Positions 17,360 to 24,306 of a stretch of DNA of 42,290 bases are shown in pieces; the first letter of the stretch is position 1; every line of letters starts with the position of its first letter. The notes under the pieces are model-generated. The model did not search any database. It was not told the origin of the DNA and worked only from the letters and a program-made list of their open reading frames with translations. The translations under genes were made by a program, and so were the position numbers. Origin of the DNA: Clostridia bacterium (lineage in GTDB: Bacteria > Bacillota > Clostridia > Christensenellales > Pumilibacteraceae); the NCBI GenBank assembly GCA_017623455.1, contig JAGAPA010000011.1, positions 1-42,290 on the forward strand, written 5' to 3'.

Positions 17360-17381
17360 TCCCAAACAACAGGGATTGACT
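17344..17381 (-). terminator. Intrinsic terminator after the HAD phosphatase gene
   Basis: On the minus strand AGTCAATCCC pairs perfectly with GGGATTGACT over an eight-base loop and is followed by TTTTGTTTTT. It lies about 50 bases past the stop at 17432 and closes the oxidoreductase / DUF1653 / HAD gene group. Confidence 0.85.
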
Positions 17382-17431
17382 CGAACTTACAAAACTTTTA
17401 CATTTATCTATCTGATTATTATAAGCAACGC

Positions 17432-18073
17432 CTAAAACTCGTCGGCATCGGCAAAAGACAATACGTAACCGTCGCATAATTGTTTTAGCTCTTCCGCAAA
17501 GTCCTCGCCAGTCTTATCGTACACTCCAACAACCTTAAGACCTGCCACCTTTGCCGTTTTGCATGCAATAATATTATCGTCAAAAAACACGGTATCTGAC
17601 ACGTTTGCGCCTATACGTTCACAGGTTTTTAGGTAAATTTCGGGATTTGATTTTGTCGTGTTAAAATCATCGCACGAAAACACGTTATCAAAAAGTTCGA
17701 AAACTCCGCACCGTTTCAAACACGGATCAAGCATCTTGTGAGGAGATGCGGTAAGCACGTTTAAGCTTATCCCCTCTTCCTTGCATTTTTCAAGGTATTG
17801 CTTTACGCCGTTTTTGAGCGGTATCTCATCACGGTACTTAGGCAATGCGTAAGCGTCCATCATTTCAAACATTTCCTGCTCGCTGTACGGCACGTTAAGC
17901 TCATCCTTAAAATACTTTGCCGTTCCCTTATCTCCAAGCGCGGTAATTATTTTCAGTAATCCATCGGGAATGGGAATACAAGCCGACCGTAAGATATTGA
18001 ACATTTTTTCGCTCCAATACGGCATGGAATCCACAAGCGTACCGTCAAAATCAAATATATAAAATTTCTTCAT
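17432..18073 (-). CDS. HAD-family phosphatase (phosphoglycolate phosphatase / beta-phosphoglucomutase-like)
   Basis: 213 residues from the ATG at 18073, set by GAGG six bases upstream; an in-frame ATG at 18097 lies inside the upstream gene and is not favoured. HAD motif I is DFDGTLVDS (Asp8 nucleophile, Asp10), motif II is LTASPHK, a Lys follows in TTKSNPEIY, and motif IV is DTVFFDDN. The helical cap between motifs I and II places it in subfamily I. Family members hydrolyse small phosphorylated metabolites; the substrate is not predictable here. One base separates its ATG from the stop of the DUF1653 gene (TAGAATG), so the two are coupled. Confidence 0.85.
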   Translation of the reverse strand: MKKFYIFDFDGTLVDSMPYWSEKMFNILRSACIPIPDGLLKIITALGDKGTAKYFKDELNVPYSEQEMFEMMDAYALPKYRDEIPLKNGVKQYLEKCKEEGISLNVLTASPHKMLDPCLKRCGVFELFDNVFSCDDFNTTKSNPEIYLKTCERIGANVSDTVFFDDNIIACKTAKVAGLKVVGVYDKTGEDFAEELKQLCDGYVLSFADADEF

Positions 18074-18074
18074 T

Positions 18075-18296
18075 CTATTCCTCTTTCTCAAATGCAAATC
18101 TCGGCATCACTTTTCCGTCAATTACCACGTTTTCCATAAACATTGCCTTTGGTCTTACCCAAAGTCCGCTACCTTCATACTGTGGCTCGTAAACAACCAT
18201 TTCCTCCAAAGTTTCGCTGTGTTTTGCAACGCCTATCACCTTATAAAGATTGCCTTTATAATGTCTGTAAAATCCGCCTATAACCAATTCCTTCAT
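18075..18296 (-). CDS. DUF1653 small protein
   Basis: 73 residues from the ATG at 18296, preceded by GGAG at nine bases; a longer reading frame reaching 18350 has no ribosome site. Recognised from GGFYRHYKGNLYKVIGVAKHSET, EEMVVYEP and LWVRPKAMF, which match the compact DUF1653 fold. Members are short cytosolic proteins of unknown function, sometimes fused to or encoded beside nucleotide- or phosphate-processing enzymes, which fits the HAD neighbour. It lies 62 bp after the oxidoreductase-like gene. Confidence 0.85.
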   Translation of the reverse strand: MKELVIGGFYRHYKGNLYKVIGVAKHSETLEEMVVYEPQYEGSGLWVRPKAMFMENVVIDGKVMPRFAFEKEE

Positions 18297-18333
18297 TACT
18301 TTTTTCTCCGTTTTGTCGTATTTTACGCTATAC

Positions 18334-18352
18334 GTATGCAGTTTTTGCATAC
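18334..18352. repeat. Short palindrome GTATGCA-N5-TGCATAC between two genes
   Basis: Seven-base arms at 18334-18340 and 18346-18352 flank a T-rich five-base loop, immediately after the oxidoreductase stop. No T run follows on the minus strand, so it is a poor terminator. It could be an operator or a processing hairpin ahead of the DUF1653 gene. Confidence 0.35.
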
Positions 18353-18358
18353 AACCTA

Positions 18359-19204
18359 TTATAACTCAATCCATTCGCCAAGCTTTTCCATACCCTTTAC
18401 TACGCCCTCGCGAACACGAATAACTTCAAGGGTCTGGTTTGTATCAAACGAGAGCTTTCCGCTTGTGAAAAATTCTAAGATATCTGCAATAAGGTACTTG
18501 AAAAAGTCGGAATTGACCGAACGGGACACGGAAGCTCCGTTCTCTTTTTCCGCGCACAAACCAAAACCGTAAGAGGGATCGAAAAGCATGGTCGCGCGCT
18601 TGCCCTCATCAAACTCCACCGCGCAAACGTACTGATTTTTGCCCTGCTTGTCCACTCTCACCTTTTTAGCCTTTTTGTCAATTACTTTTACCGCCATTTC
18701 AGCCTGATGTATTACGTACTCGGCAAGGTTGGAGCCTCCGCCGTACGTTATTACTCCGTTACAGTTCCTAAGGTCGTCAAGCTCGCTTGCATAACGAAGA
18801 GCCGAAGAGGAGAAAAACGCCGTTCCGTACTCACTCGCTATGTCAAAAATCTTTTTTGCGGTTGCATAATCGGGCGCAAACGTCTTGTCGATATACGTAT
18901 TATTCCTGTACTTTAATACCTCGCTCGCATACTCAAGATGCTTTTGCGGATCTGAGGGCGCAAGCACGAACACGTGGTCGCATTTTTCGCACAGCTCTTT
19001 CAAGCTGTTGCACTTTATTGCGCCGTGTTTTTCGCACCACTCGTCGGTGGTGATTCCGTCCTTGGGCGATTTGTCAAGCTCCGCCCACACGTACTTAAAC
19101 TCAAAATCTAAGCCCTTTTCCTCGCAAATCTGCTTTATCCAAGCAGGATAGTTGTCCGCGTGCCACTCGCTGATATAATAATCCGCAAAACCTATTATCT
19201 TCAT
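18359..19204 (-). CDS. Gfo/Idh/MocA-like protein lacking the usual Rossmann glycine motif
   Basis: 281 residues from the ATG at 19204, set by GGAGG eight bases upstream (an in-frame TTG at 19225 is less likely). The fold pattern fits Gfo/Idh/MocA oxidoreductases: MKIIGFADYYISEWHAD at the N-terminus, HVFVLAPSDPQKHLEYASEV, and NTYIDKTFAPDYATAKKIFD, where IDKTF stands in the place of the family's EKP motif. The usual GxGxxG nucleotide loop is absent from the first strand, so NAD(P) binding is doubtful and the protein may be a diverged sugar-acting or non-catalytic member. It leads a group with DUF1653 and HAD phosphatase genes and has a strong promoter with an operator-like palindrome. Confidence 0.7.
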   Translation of the reverse strand: MKIIGFADYYISEWHADNYPAWIKQICEEKGLDFEFKYVWAELDKSPKDGITTDEWCEKHGAIKCNSLKELCEKCDHVFVLAPSDPQKHLEYASEVLKYRNNTYIDKTFAPDYATAKKIFDIASEYGTAFFSSSALRYASELDDLRNCNGVITYGGGSNLAEYVIHQAEMAVKVIDKKAKKVRVDKQGKNQYVCAVEFDEGKRATMLFDPSYGFGLCAEKENGASVSRSVNSDFFKYLIADILEFFTSGKLSFDTNQTLEVIRVREGVVKGMEKLGEWIEL

Positions 19205-19230
19205 TCCGTTTTCCTCCGTTATCAAAACTT

Positions 19231-19272
19231 TTAGTATACTAATAGTATAATATCATAAATAACTAATGTAAA
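19231..19272 (-). promoter_or_regulatory. Promoter with palindromic operator over the -10 box
   Basis: The minus strand has TTTACA (19272-19267), a 17-bp spacer and TATACT (19249-19244). The -10 box is one arm of a perfect inverted repeat, TATACTA-A-TAGTATA (19235-19249), which itself overlaps the palindrome TTAGTATACTAA (19231-19242). A repressor bound here would cover the -10 box and start site. The regulator is unknown. Confidence 0.6.
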
Positions 19273-19304
19273 TATCCACACTTTAAGTAAAACTTAATAT
19301 TTTT

Positions 19305-19531
19305 TTGGATACCAACGTGACGTTGGGCACCGCAGCCGAAATGTGTAATTTTATTGAGTTGGTAAATATCCTGTAGGGGCGATTCACGAATCGCCCGTTT
19401 CTGAAATAATTGTCAACGGGTGTTATTCATAGTGATAGATCCCTCTCACTCAAAGTACCAAACCGCCTATCTATATTCCTTAATCAAAGTACACATATTG
19501 GCAATACGCCCAACGTGGACGTTGGATCCAA
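19305..19531. repeat. MITE-like element with 24-bp terminal inverted repeats
   Basis: The left end (19305-19328) reads TTGGAT then CCAACGTGACGTTGGGC. The inverse complement of the right end (19508-19531) reads TTGGATCCAACG then TCCACGTTGGGC. They match with only small indels, and each end contains its own CCAACGT...ACGTTGG palindrome. The inside is noncoding and holds the palindrome GGGGCGATTCACGAATCGCCC (about 19376-19396), which resembles a repeat I associate with clostridial genomes, plus repeat copy A. No transposase and no clear target-site duplication is visible. Confidence 0.5.
19422..19510. repeat. Imperfect direct repeat, copy A
   Basis: Begins GTTATTCATAGTGATA and ends in a 25-base stretch running from AAAGTACACATA to GGCAATACGCC that is identical in copy B (19571-19662). 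The middle is diverged, with CTCTCAC shared. Noncoding; it overlaps the right half of the MITE-like element. Confidence 0.7.
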
Positions 19532-19570
19532 TAATCGTTCTTTTGCAAAGTGAACAATCAATTTTCGTTT

Positions 19571-19662
19571 GTTATTCATAGTGATAAACCACTCTCACCC
19601 CGAAGCACTCTCTACCCTTTATATATCAAATCCAATCAAAGTACACATATTGGCAATACGCC
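19571..19662. repeat. Imperfect direct repeat, copy B
   Basis: The second copy of the roughly 90-bp element, 149 bp downstream of copy A, with the same GTTATTCATAGTGATA start and the same final 25 bases. It lies just outside the MITE-like element and directly before the TetR terminator hairpin. No believable gene is present in 19273-19673. Confidence 0.7.
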
Positions 19663-19673
19663 TGCGTATAGAA

Positions 19674-19704
19674 AGAAGCCGTCTGCAAAATGCAAACGGC
19701 TTCT
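19674..19704 (-). terminator. Intrinsic terminator after the TetR gene
   Basis: AGAAGCCGT (19674-19682) pairs with ACGGCTTCT (19696-19704), with an inner TGCA/TGCA extension. On the minus strand the stem is followed by TTCTATACG, a modest T tract. It is 36 bases past the TetR stop. Confidence 0.65.
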
Positions 19705-19740
19705 TCCCACTATATTTCTTAGGAGAACAAAAAATCAAAA

Positions 19741-20421
19741 TTAGTTTTGAGGTGCAAGCTTTGCAAGCAGTTTTGCAATAACGTCGCCCACAGCCAAAGA
19801 ATAATCAAACTGCGCAACGAATTCCTTTGCTTTTTTGAGTTCTTCTTCGGGCACACGGAACAAAAGGAAGATATACTCAAGGTACTTATCTATCTTTCTG
19901 TCCATAGTAAAATATCTGTCGCAGGGCACGGTGATAAATCCTCTCATTATTCCACCCGACGCGATCTCCAGCTCATAAAAATCTTTTGCGTCGTAATCGG
20001 GTAAATACTTCTTAAGAAATCTTTCGAGCTTTCCGGTTATCATATCGTATATAACCGACGAGGAACGAGCACAAGTATAAGCCATATTATAAATTTCTCT
20101 TATGTGCTCACTGCTTTCAGCCATATAAAGCTGAAGCACCGTTTCGGTCGCATAAAACAGTATGTCGTCCTCCGTCTTACCCTTCACCATCTCCCTTGCA
20201 GTTTCGAACTGCACTATGAGAATATGCTCGATAAGCTCCGCAACAAGCATCTCCTTGTCGCCGAATACTCTTGCAACCGCATTTCCATCAACTTTTGCCA
20301 GGCTCGTTATCTCGGTAATCTTGGTCGCCTGAAAACCATTTTCCAAAAACAGCTTTAGTGCAGAATATAAAAGTTTGTTCTTTGCTGCTTCGAACTTCTT
20401 TCCGTGTCCGATATTTGCCAT
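19741..20421 (-). CDS. TetR/AcrR-family transcriptional regulator
   Basis: 226 residues. The N-terminal three-helix DNA-binding domain is typical: KNKLLYSALKLFLENGFQATKITEITSLAKVDGNAVARVFGDKEMLVAEL (read in two parts, helices at about 14-30 and the HTH at about 34-58). The ligand-binding C-terminal half is helical and unclassified. AGGAG lies five bases before the ATG. It is divergent from the response regulator/kinase pair at 20739-22486 across a 317-bp gap and has a consensus sigma-A promoter. TetR proteins often control their neighbour; here that would be the two-component pair, but no operator palindrome over either promoter was found. Confidence 0.88.
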   Translation of the reverse strand: MANIGHGKKFEAAKNKLLYSALKLFLENGFQATKITEITSLAKVDGNAVARVFGDKEMLVAELIEHILIVQFETAREMVKGKTEDDILFYATETVLQLYMAESSEHIREIYNMAYTCARSSSVIYDMITGKLERFLKKYLPDYDAKDFYELEIASGGIMRGFITVPCDRYFTMDRKIDKYLEYIFLLFRVPEEELKKAKEFVAQFDYSLAVGDVIAKLLAKLAPQN

Positions 20422-20483
20422 AACAACTCCTATAAAACAACATTTAAAAACAATTTAAAATGCTATTCAGATATCTTTTTCAT

Positions 20484-20512
20484 ATTATAACATCTCTTAG
20501 GCTTTTTGTCAA
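20484..20512 (-). promoter_or_regulatory. Perfect-consensus sigma-A promoter of the TetR gene
   Basis: The minus strand reads TTGACA (20512-20507), 17 bp, TATAAT (20489-20484): a full match to consensus with ideal spacing, 63 bp ahead of the ATG. Such a strong promoter for a regulator gene usually implies repression, often autorepression. Confidence 0.8.
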
Positions 20513-20673
20513 TAGGTTTTTGAAAACTTTTCAATTATTTTCTTGATTTTCACAATAACCGTAGCCATAAACACAGAACAATCGTTACGCGTTTGTTTTT
20601 CTATCACAAAGCGCGGTTATTGAACTTAGCACTGTTTTCCGACAAAAACTTTTGCACAAAAAGCCCATTATAC

Positions 20674-20702
20674 TTGAAAAATACCGTAGTTTATATTATA
20701 AT
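20674..20702 (+). promoter_or_regulatory. Sigma-A promoter of the second two-component operon
   Basis: TTGAAA (20674-20679), 17 bp, TATAAT (20697-20702), with the inferred start about 30 bases before the ATG at 20739. Between this and the TetR promoter, the arms AATAACCG (20554-20561) and CGGTTATT (20614-20621) form an 8-bp inverted repeat of unknown meaning. Confidence 0.75.
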
Positions 20703-20738
20703 GATATAGATAATCATTAATATTGACGGGAGGACGAA

Positions 20739-21413
20739 ATGTTTAATATTCTCGTAGTAGACGACGACAAAAACATCCGATTTGTTATGAAAGAAGTGCT
20801 TGAAGCCAATCAGTACAACGTTTTTACCGCAAAAAACGGTGAAGACGCATTTGAGGTTATGGTAAACGAGCATATCGACCTTGTTATTGTTGACATTATG
20901 ATGCCCAAAATGGATGGATACGAATTTACCGAGGAGCTGAGAAATTTCAATCAGGAGCTTCCCGTACTGATGGTATCCGCAAAACAGCTCCCTGAGGACA
21001 GAAAAAAGGGGTTTGTTTCGGGAATAGACGATTTTATGACAAAACCTATCGATCCCGAGGAACTGCTTTTGCACATCAAAGCGTTGCTTAGAAGATACAA
21101 GATAATCTCCGAGCGCCAGATTGCGTTTGGCGATATACTGCTTGACTACGATTCGTTTACCGTAAAAGGCCACGGCGAAACCATAGAACTTCCTCAAAAG
21201 GAATTTTTACTGTTGTATAAGCTACTTTCCTTTCCCGGTAAGATCTTTACCAGAATTCAGCTCATGGATGAGATTTGGGGCGCCGACTGCGAAACGGATT
21301 CGGAAACGGTTACGGTGCATATAGGACGTTTGAGAAAACGCTTTGACGGATGGGAAGATTTTGAAATAGAAAGCATAAGGGGACTTGGATATAAGGCGGT
21401 GAAAAAAGCATGA
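20739..21413 (+). CDS. OmpR/PhoB-family response regulator
   Basis: 224 residues, ATG preceded by GGGAGG. The receiver domain has VDDD at 7-10, phosphoacceptor Asp52 in IVDIMMPKMDG, a Ser/Ala switch region MVSAKQ, and Lys102 in FMTKPID. The winged-helix output domain spans about 125-224 and ends RGLGYKAVKKA. The gene overlaps the kinase start by four bases (ATGA). The pair is unrelated in order to the one at 15584-17298, which is on the other strand. Targets are unknown. Confidence 0.92.
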   Translation: MFNILVVDDDKNIRFVMKEVLEANQYNVFTAKNGEDAFEVMVNEHIDLVIVDIMMPKMDGYEFTEELRNFNQELPVLMVSAKQLPEDRKKGFVSGIDDFMTKPIDPEELLLHIKALLRRYKIISERQIAFGDILLDYDSFTVKGHGETIELPQKEFLLLYKLLSFPGKIFTRIQLMDEIWGADCETDSETVTVHIGRLRKRFDGWEDFEIESIRGLGYKAVKKA

Positions 21414-22486
21414 AACACTCGACTGTAAAAAAGAAAAAAGACGATAAAAACGTCATACGTTATTTAAGAACCACGCTTATGGTGGGAGTTGCGCTCATTC
21501 TTCTAATAGCGCTTGGAAGCTACGCGCTCGTAAACTACTTCCTCATTCAGTCCCGGATTTTACCGCAGGGCGACGAGGGCGCATTAGGTATATTTTGGGT
21601 AATAGCCTTCACTCTGTTTTGTATAGCAATGGGCATAGGACTCTCGTTTGTGTTGGGGAAAATGCTCATAACCCCCATACGCAGACTGATAGAGGGAATG
21701 ACCAAACTTTCCGAGGGCGACTTTTCCACACGTATCTCGCTTGGAAAATACGCGGACAGCACCACGGAGGTAAGTAAAGCCTTCAACCTGCTTGCAGCTC
21801 AGCTTCAAAGCACCGAGATACTCCGCTCCGACTTTGTTAATAATTTCTCCCACGAGGTAAAAACTCCGCTCGTTTCCATTACGGGGCTTGTTTCACTACT
21901 TAAAAACGACAACCTCCCCAAATCCAAGCGAGTGCAATACGTAGAGCTTATCGAAGAGGAAATCCAAAGACTAAGCTCTATGACCACCAATATGCTCAAC
22001 CTTTCCAAGCTCGAAAAACAGGAGATAATAACGAACAAAACATCGTTTAACCTCTCGGAGCAAATCAGAACGTGCGTGCTGTTGCTTGAAAAAAAATGGA
22101 CTAAAAAGAAAACACGGCTCGCGCTTGATTTTGACGAATACGAGCTGTACGCAAACGAGGACCTTATGAAACAGGTCTGGATAAACCTTATCGACAACGC
22201 GATAAAATTTTCCAAGGAAAAAGGCACCGTTTCCATAGCTATTGAAGACTCTAAAACGGATATTACGGTATCGATATCCAACACGGGCGACAAGATTAAA
22301 GATGAGGATTTAGACAAAATTTTCAACAAATTCTACCAATCTGACGAATCACGCCACAAGGAAGGTCACGGCATAGGACTTTCGATAGTAAGCAGAATTT
22401 TATACCTCCACGAGGGCAAAATCAACGTGGAAAGCACGGATGAAAAAACCGTTTTTGCCGTTACTTTGCCAAAAACAGACAAATAA
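21410..22486 (+). CDS. Membrane sensor histidine kinase with HAMP domain
   Basis: 358 residues. Two transmembrane segments (about 22-45 and 60-83) flank a loop of only some 15 residues, so like the other kinase it has no real extracellular sensor. HAMP at about 84-136 (ITPIRRLIEGMTKLSEGDFS). Phosphoacceptor His148 in NNFSHEVKTPL. The ATPase part has an N box (INLIDNAIKF), an F box (IFNKFYQSD) and G2 (GHGIGLSIV); the G1 box reads SNTGDKI rather than DxGxG, a variant found in some Firmicutes kinases. It overlaps the response regulator by four bases and is closed by the hairpin at 22505-22547. Confidence 0.9.
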   Translation: MKHSTVKKKKDDKNVIRYLRTTLMVGVALILLIALGSYALVNYFLIQSRILPQGDEGALGIFWVIAFTLFCIAMGIGLSFVLGKMLITPIRRLIEGMTKLSEGDFSTRISLGKYADSTTEVSKAFNLLAAQLQSTEILRSDFVNNFSHEVKTPLVSITGLVSLLKNDNLPKSKRVQYVELIEEEIQRLSSMTTNMLNLSKLEKQEIITNKTSFNLSEQIRTCVLLLEKKWTKKKTRLALDFDEYELYANEDLMKQVWINLIDNAIKFSKEKGTVSIAIEDSKTDITVSISNTGDKIKDEDLDKIFNKFYQSDESRHKEGHGIGLSIVSRILYLHEGKINVESTDEKTVFAVTLPKTDK

Positions 22487-22504
22487 GCTCAATATCCGAC
22501 AAAA

Positions 22505-22547
22505 AAATTATCCTCCGCTATTTTTTTTACAAAGTGGGGGATAATTT
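22505..22547 (+). terminator. Hairpin terminator after the second kinase gene
   Basis: AAATTATCCTCCGC (22505-22518) pairs with GTGGGGGATAATTT (22534-22547), fourteen pairs with two G-U. The trailing T run is short, so termination may be incomplete. It separates the kinase from the fakA promoter. Confidence 0.55.
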
Positions 22548-22567
22548 AGTTTCAGTTCATATTTAAA

Positions 22568-22576
22568 TGTTATAAT
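22568..22576 (+). promoter_or_regulatory. Extended -10 promoter of the fakA operon
   Basis: TGTTATAAT gives a perfect TATAAT with the TGn extension; no good -35 is present at 16-18 bp. The leader to the TTG start is about 40 bases and contains AAGGAG at 22609-22614. Confidence 0.6.
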
Positions 22577-22623
22577 GCCTGTACAAATACTGAAGAAATA
22601 CACATTTTAAGGAGAATTTTATT

Positions 22624-24294
22624 TTGGTTGACAATTCTAACGTTAAAAAAATTGACGGCGAACTTTTTTCGGACATTGTGGAGAACGGTGCGAGAAACCT
22701 CAAAGCTAACATTCAGGAAGTAAACGACCTCAACGTTTTCCCCATTCCCGACGGCGACACGGGCGATAATATGTACATGACCATCTCGGGCGGTATTGGA
22801 CCACTTAAGAAAGAAACCGAAAACTCGGTTGAAAAGAAGGCTAAAGCCCTTGCAGACGGAATGCTCCTAAACGCACGCGGAAACTCGGGTGTTATCCTTT
22901 CTCAGCTCTTTGCCGGCATGGCAAAAGCATTGGAAGGACATCCTACCGTTACCACCGAAGAGCTTGCAAACGCTTTTAATATGGGTGTAAAGCAAGCCTA
23001 TACCGCTGTTGCTCAACCCGTAGAAGGAACTATTCTTACCGTTGCAAGAGAATCAGCCGACGTTGCAAAACGCAACACAAACGAAGCCACTACTTTGGGC
23101 GACTACTTCGATACATACGTAAAAGAAATGGAAAAATCTCTCGACCATACTCCCGAGCTTTTACCCGTACTTAAAGAAGCCGACGTTATCGACAGTGGCG
23201 GAGCCGGACTTTTGTATATAGCAAAAGGAATGAAGAGCGCGGTTGCAGGTCAAGAAATTAAAGCTGACGGAAACGTGGAATCAAAAGGCGACGATATCGA
23301 TTTTTCCAAGTTTACCGCAGACAGCGAAATGGTTTACGGATACTGCACCGAGTGTTTACTTCAACTCCAAAACAGCAAAACCAACGCGGAAGAGTTTGAC
23401 GTAAACACCATTATCGAATTCCTCAACACTATCGGCGACTCCATCGTAGCGTTCAAGACGGGAACGGTAATCAAACTTCACGTACATACAATGACGCCTT
23501 ACAAAGTTTTGCAGTTCTGTCAGCAGTACGGAGAGTTTCTGAAAATAAAAATTGAGAATATGACTCTCCAGCACAACGAAACGGTAAAGGAAGAAAAACC
23601 CAAGAAAAAGAAAAAGCGCAACGTATCCCACCGCAAGTTCGGACTTGTAACGGTAGGCACGGGCGAAGGACTTATCGAAGCATTCTACGGCATGGGCGCC
23701 GATATCGTAATAGACGGCGGACAGGGTAATAACCCCTCCATCGAAACCTTTATCGAAGCCTTTGACGATTGTAACGCAGACGTTATTTTCGTTCTTCCCA
23801 ACAACTCCAACATTATTATGGCGGCAAAACAAGCCAAGGAAATGTACACGAAATCAGACATACGTGTGCTTCCAACCAAGAACTTCGGACAGGCTTACTC
23901 CATTCTTTCCATGCTCGACTACTCCGCAGACGATGCAGACGAGATTGAAAAAACAATGATTGCAGACATGGCGGATATCGTAACAGGTATGGTTACTACT
24001 TCCATTCGCTCTGCAAACATCGACGGTGTGGAAATTACAAACGGAAATTATATCGGCTTTACCAACAAGACGATGCTCGTATCGCACGAAGATAAAGTTT
24101 CTACCGCTACCGCGCTTTTGGAAAAACTTAAGATTGAGGAAAAAAGCTTCCTTATCGCCGTATACGGTAAGGACGTAACCGACGACGAAAAGCAGAGAAC
24201 GGAAAAGATCGTTGCAACTCAATTCCCCAACGTTGAGTTCTACTCTATAAACGGTGGACAGGACGTTTACGATTATATCCTCATTTTGGAATAA
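22624..24294 (+). CDS. fakA: Fatty acid kinase catalytic subunit FakA (DAK2 domain, YloV family)
   Basis: 556 residues, using a TTG start nine bases after AAGGAG. The N-terminal DAK2 kinase domain (about 1-205) has NVFPIPDGDTGDN with Asp43, Asp45 and Asp48 as metal/ATP ligands, and LNARGNSGVILSQ. A middle domain is followed by a Lys-rich linker (PKKKKKR, about 325-331) and a C-terminal DegV-like domain (FGLVTVGTGEGL, VLPNNSNI). FakA phosphorylates fatty acids held by FakB to acyl-phosphate in the cytoplasm. The gene is followed 12 bp later by plsX, whose product uses acyl-phosphate, and then by a DegV/FakB gene, so the assignment is well supported by context. Length matches the family (about 550). 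Confidence 0.93.
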   Translation: MVDNSNVKKIDGELFSDIVENGARNLKANIQEVNDLNVFPIPDGDTGDNMYMTISGGIGPLKKETENSVEKKAKALADGMLLNARGNSGVILSQLFAGMAKALEGHPTVTTEELANAFNMGVKQAYTAVAQPVEGTILTVARESADVAKRNTNEATTLGDYFDTYVKEMEKSLDHTPELLPVLKEADVIDSGGAGLLYIAKGMKSAVAGQEIKADGNVESKGDDIDFSKFTADSEMVYGYCTECLLQLQNSKTNAEEFDVNTIIEFLNTIGDSIVAFKTGTVIKLHVHTMTPYKVLQFCQQYGEFLKIKIENMTLQHNETVKEEKPKKKKKRNVSHRKFGLVTVGTGEGLIEAFYGMGADIVIDGGQGNNPSIETFIEAFDDCNADVIFVLPNNSNIIMAAKQAKEMYTKSDIRVLPTKNFGQAYSILSMLDYSADDADEIEKTMIADMADIVTGMVTTSIRSANIDGVEITNGNYIGFTNKTMLVSHEDKVSTATALLEKLKIEEKSFLIAVYGKDVTDDEKQRTEKIVATQFPNVEFYSINGGQDVYDYILILE

Positions 24295-24306
24295 TACGGA
24301 GATTAT

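Noticed and set aside
19305-19662. CRISPR array
   Set aside because: Only two imperfect 90-bp repeats and a palindrome-ended element are present; there are no short regularly spaced repeats and no cas genes.
19550-19744. Short 64-codon open frame between the repeats
   Set aside because: It overlaps repeat copy B and the TetR terminator, and has no ribosome site.
20691-21197. 168-codon open frame on the minus strand
   Set aside because: Antisense to the response regulator gene at 20739; composition is not protein-like.
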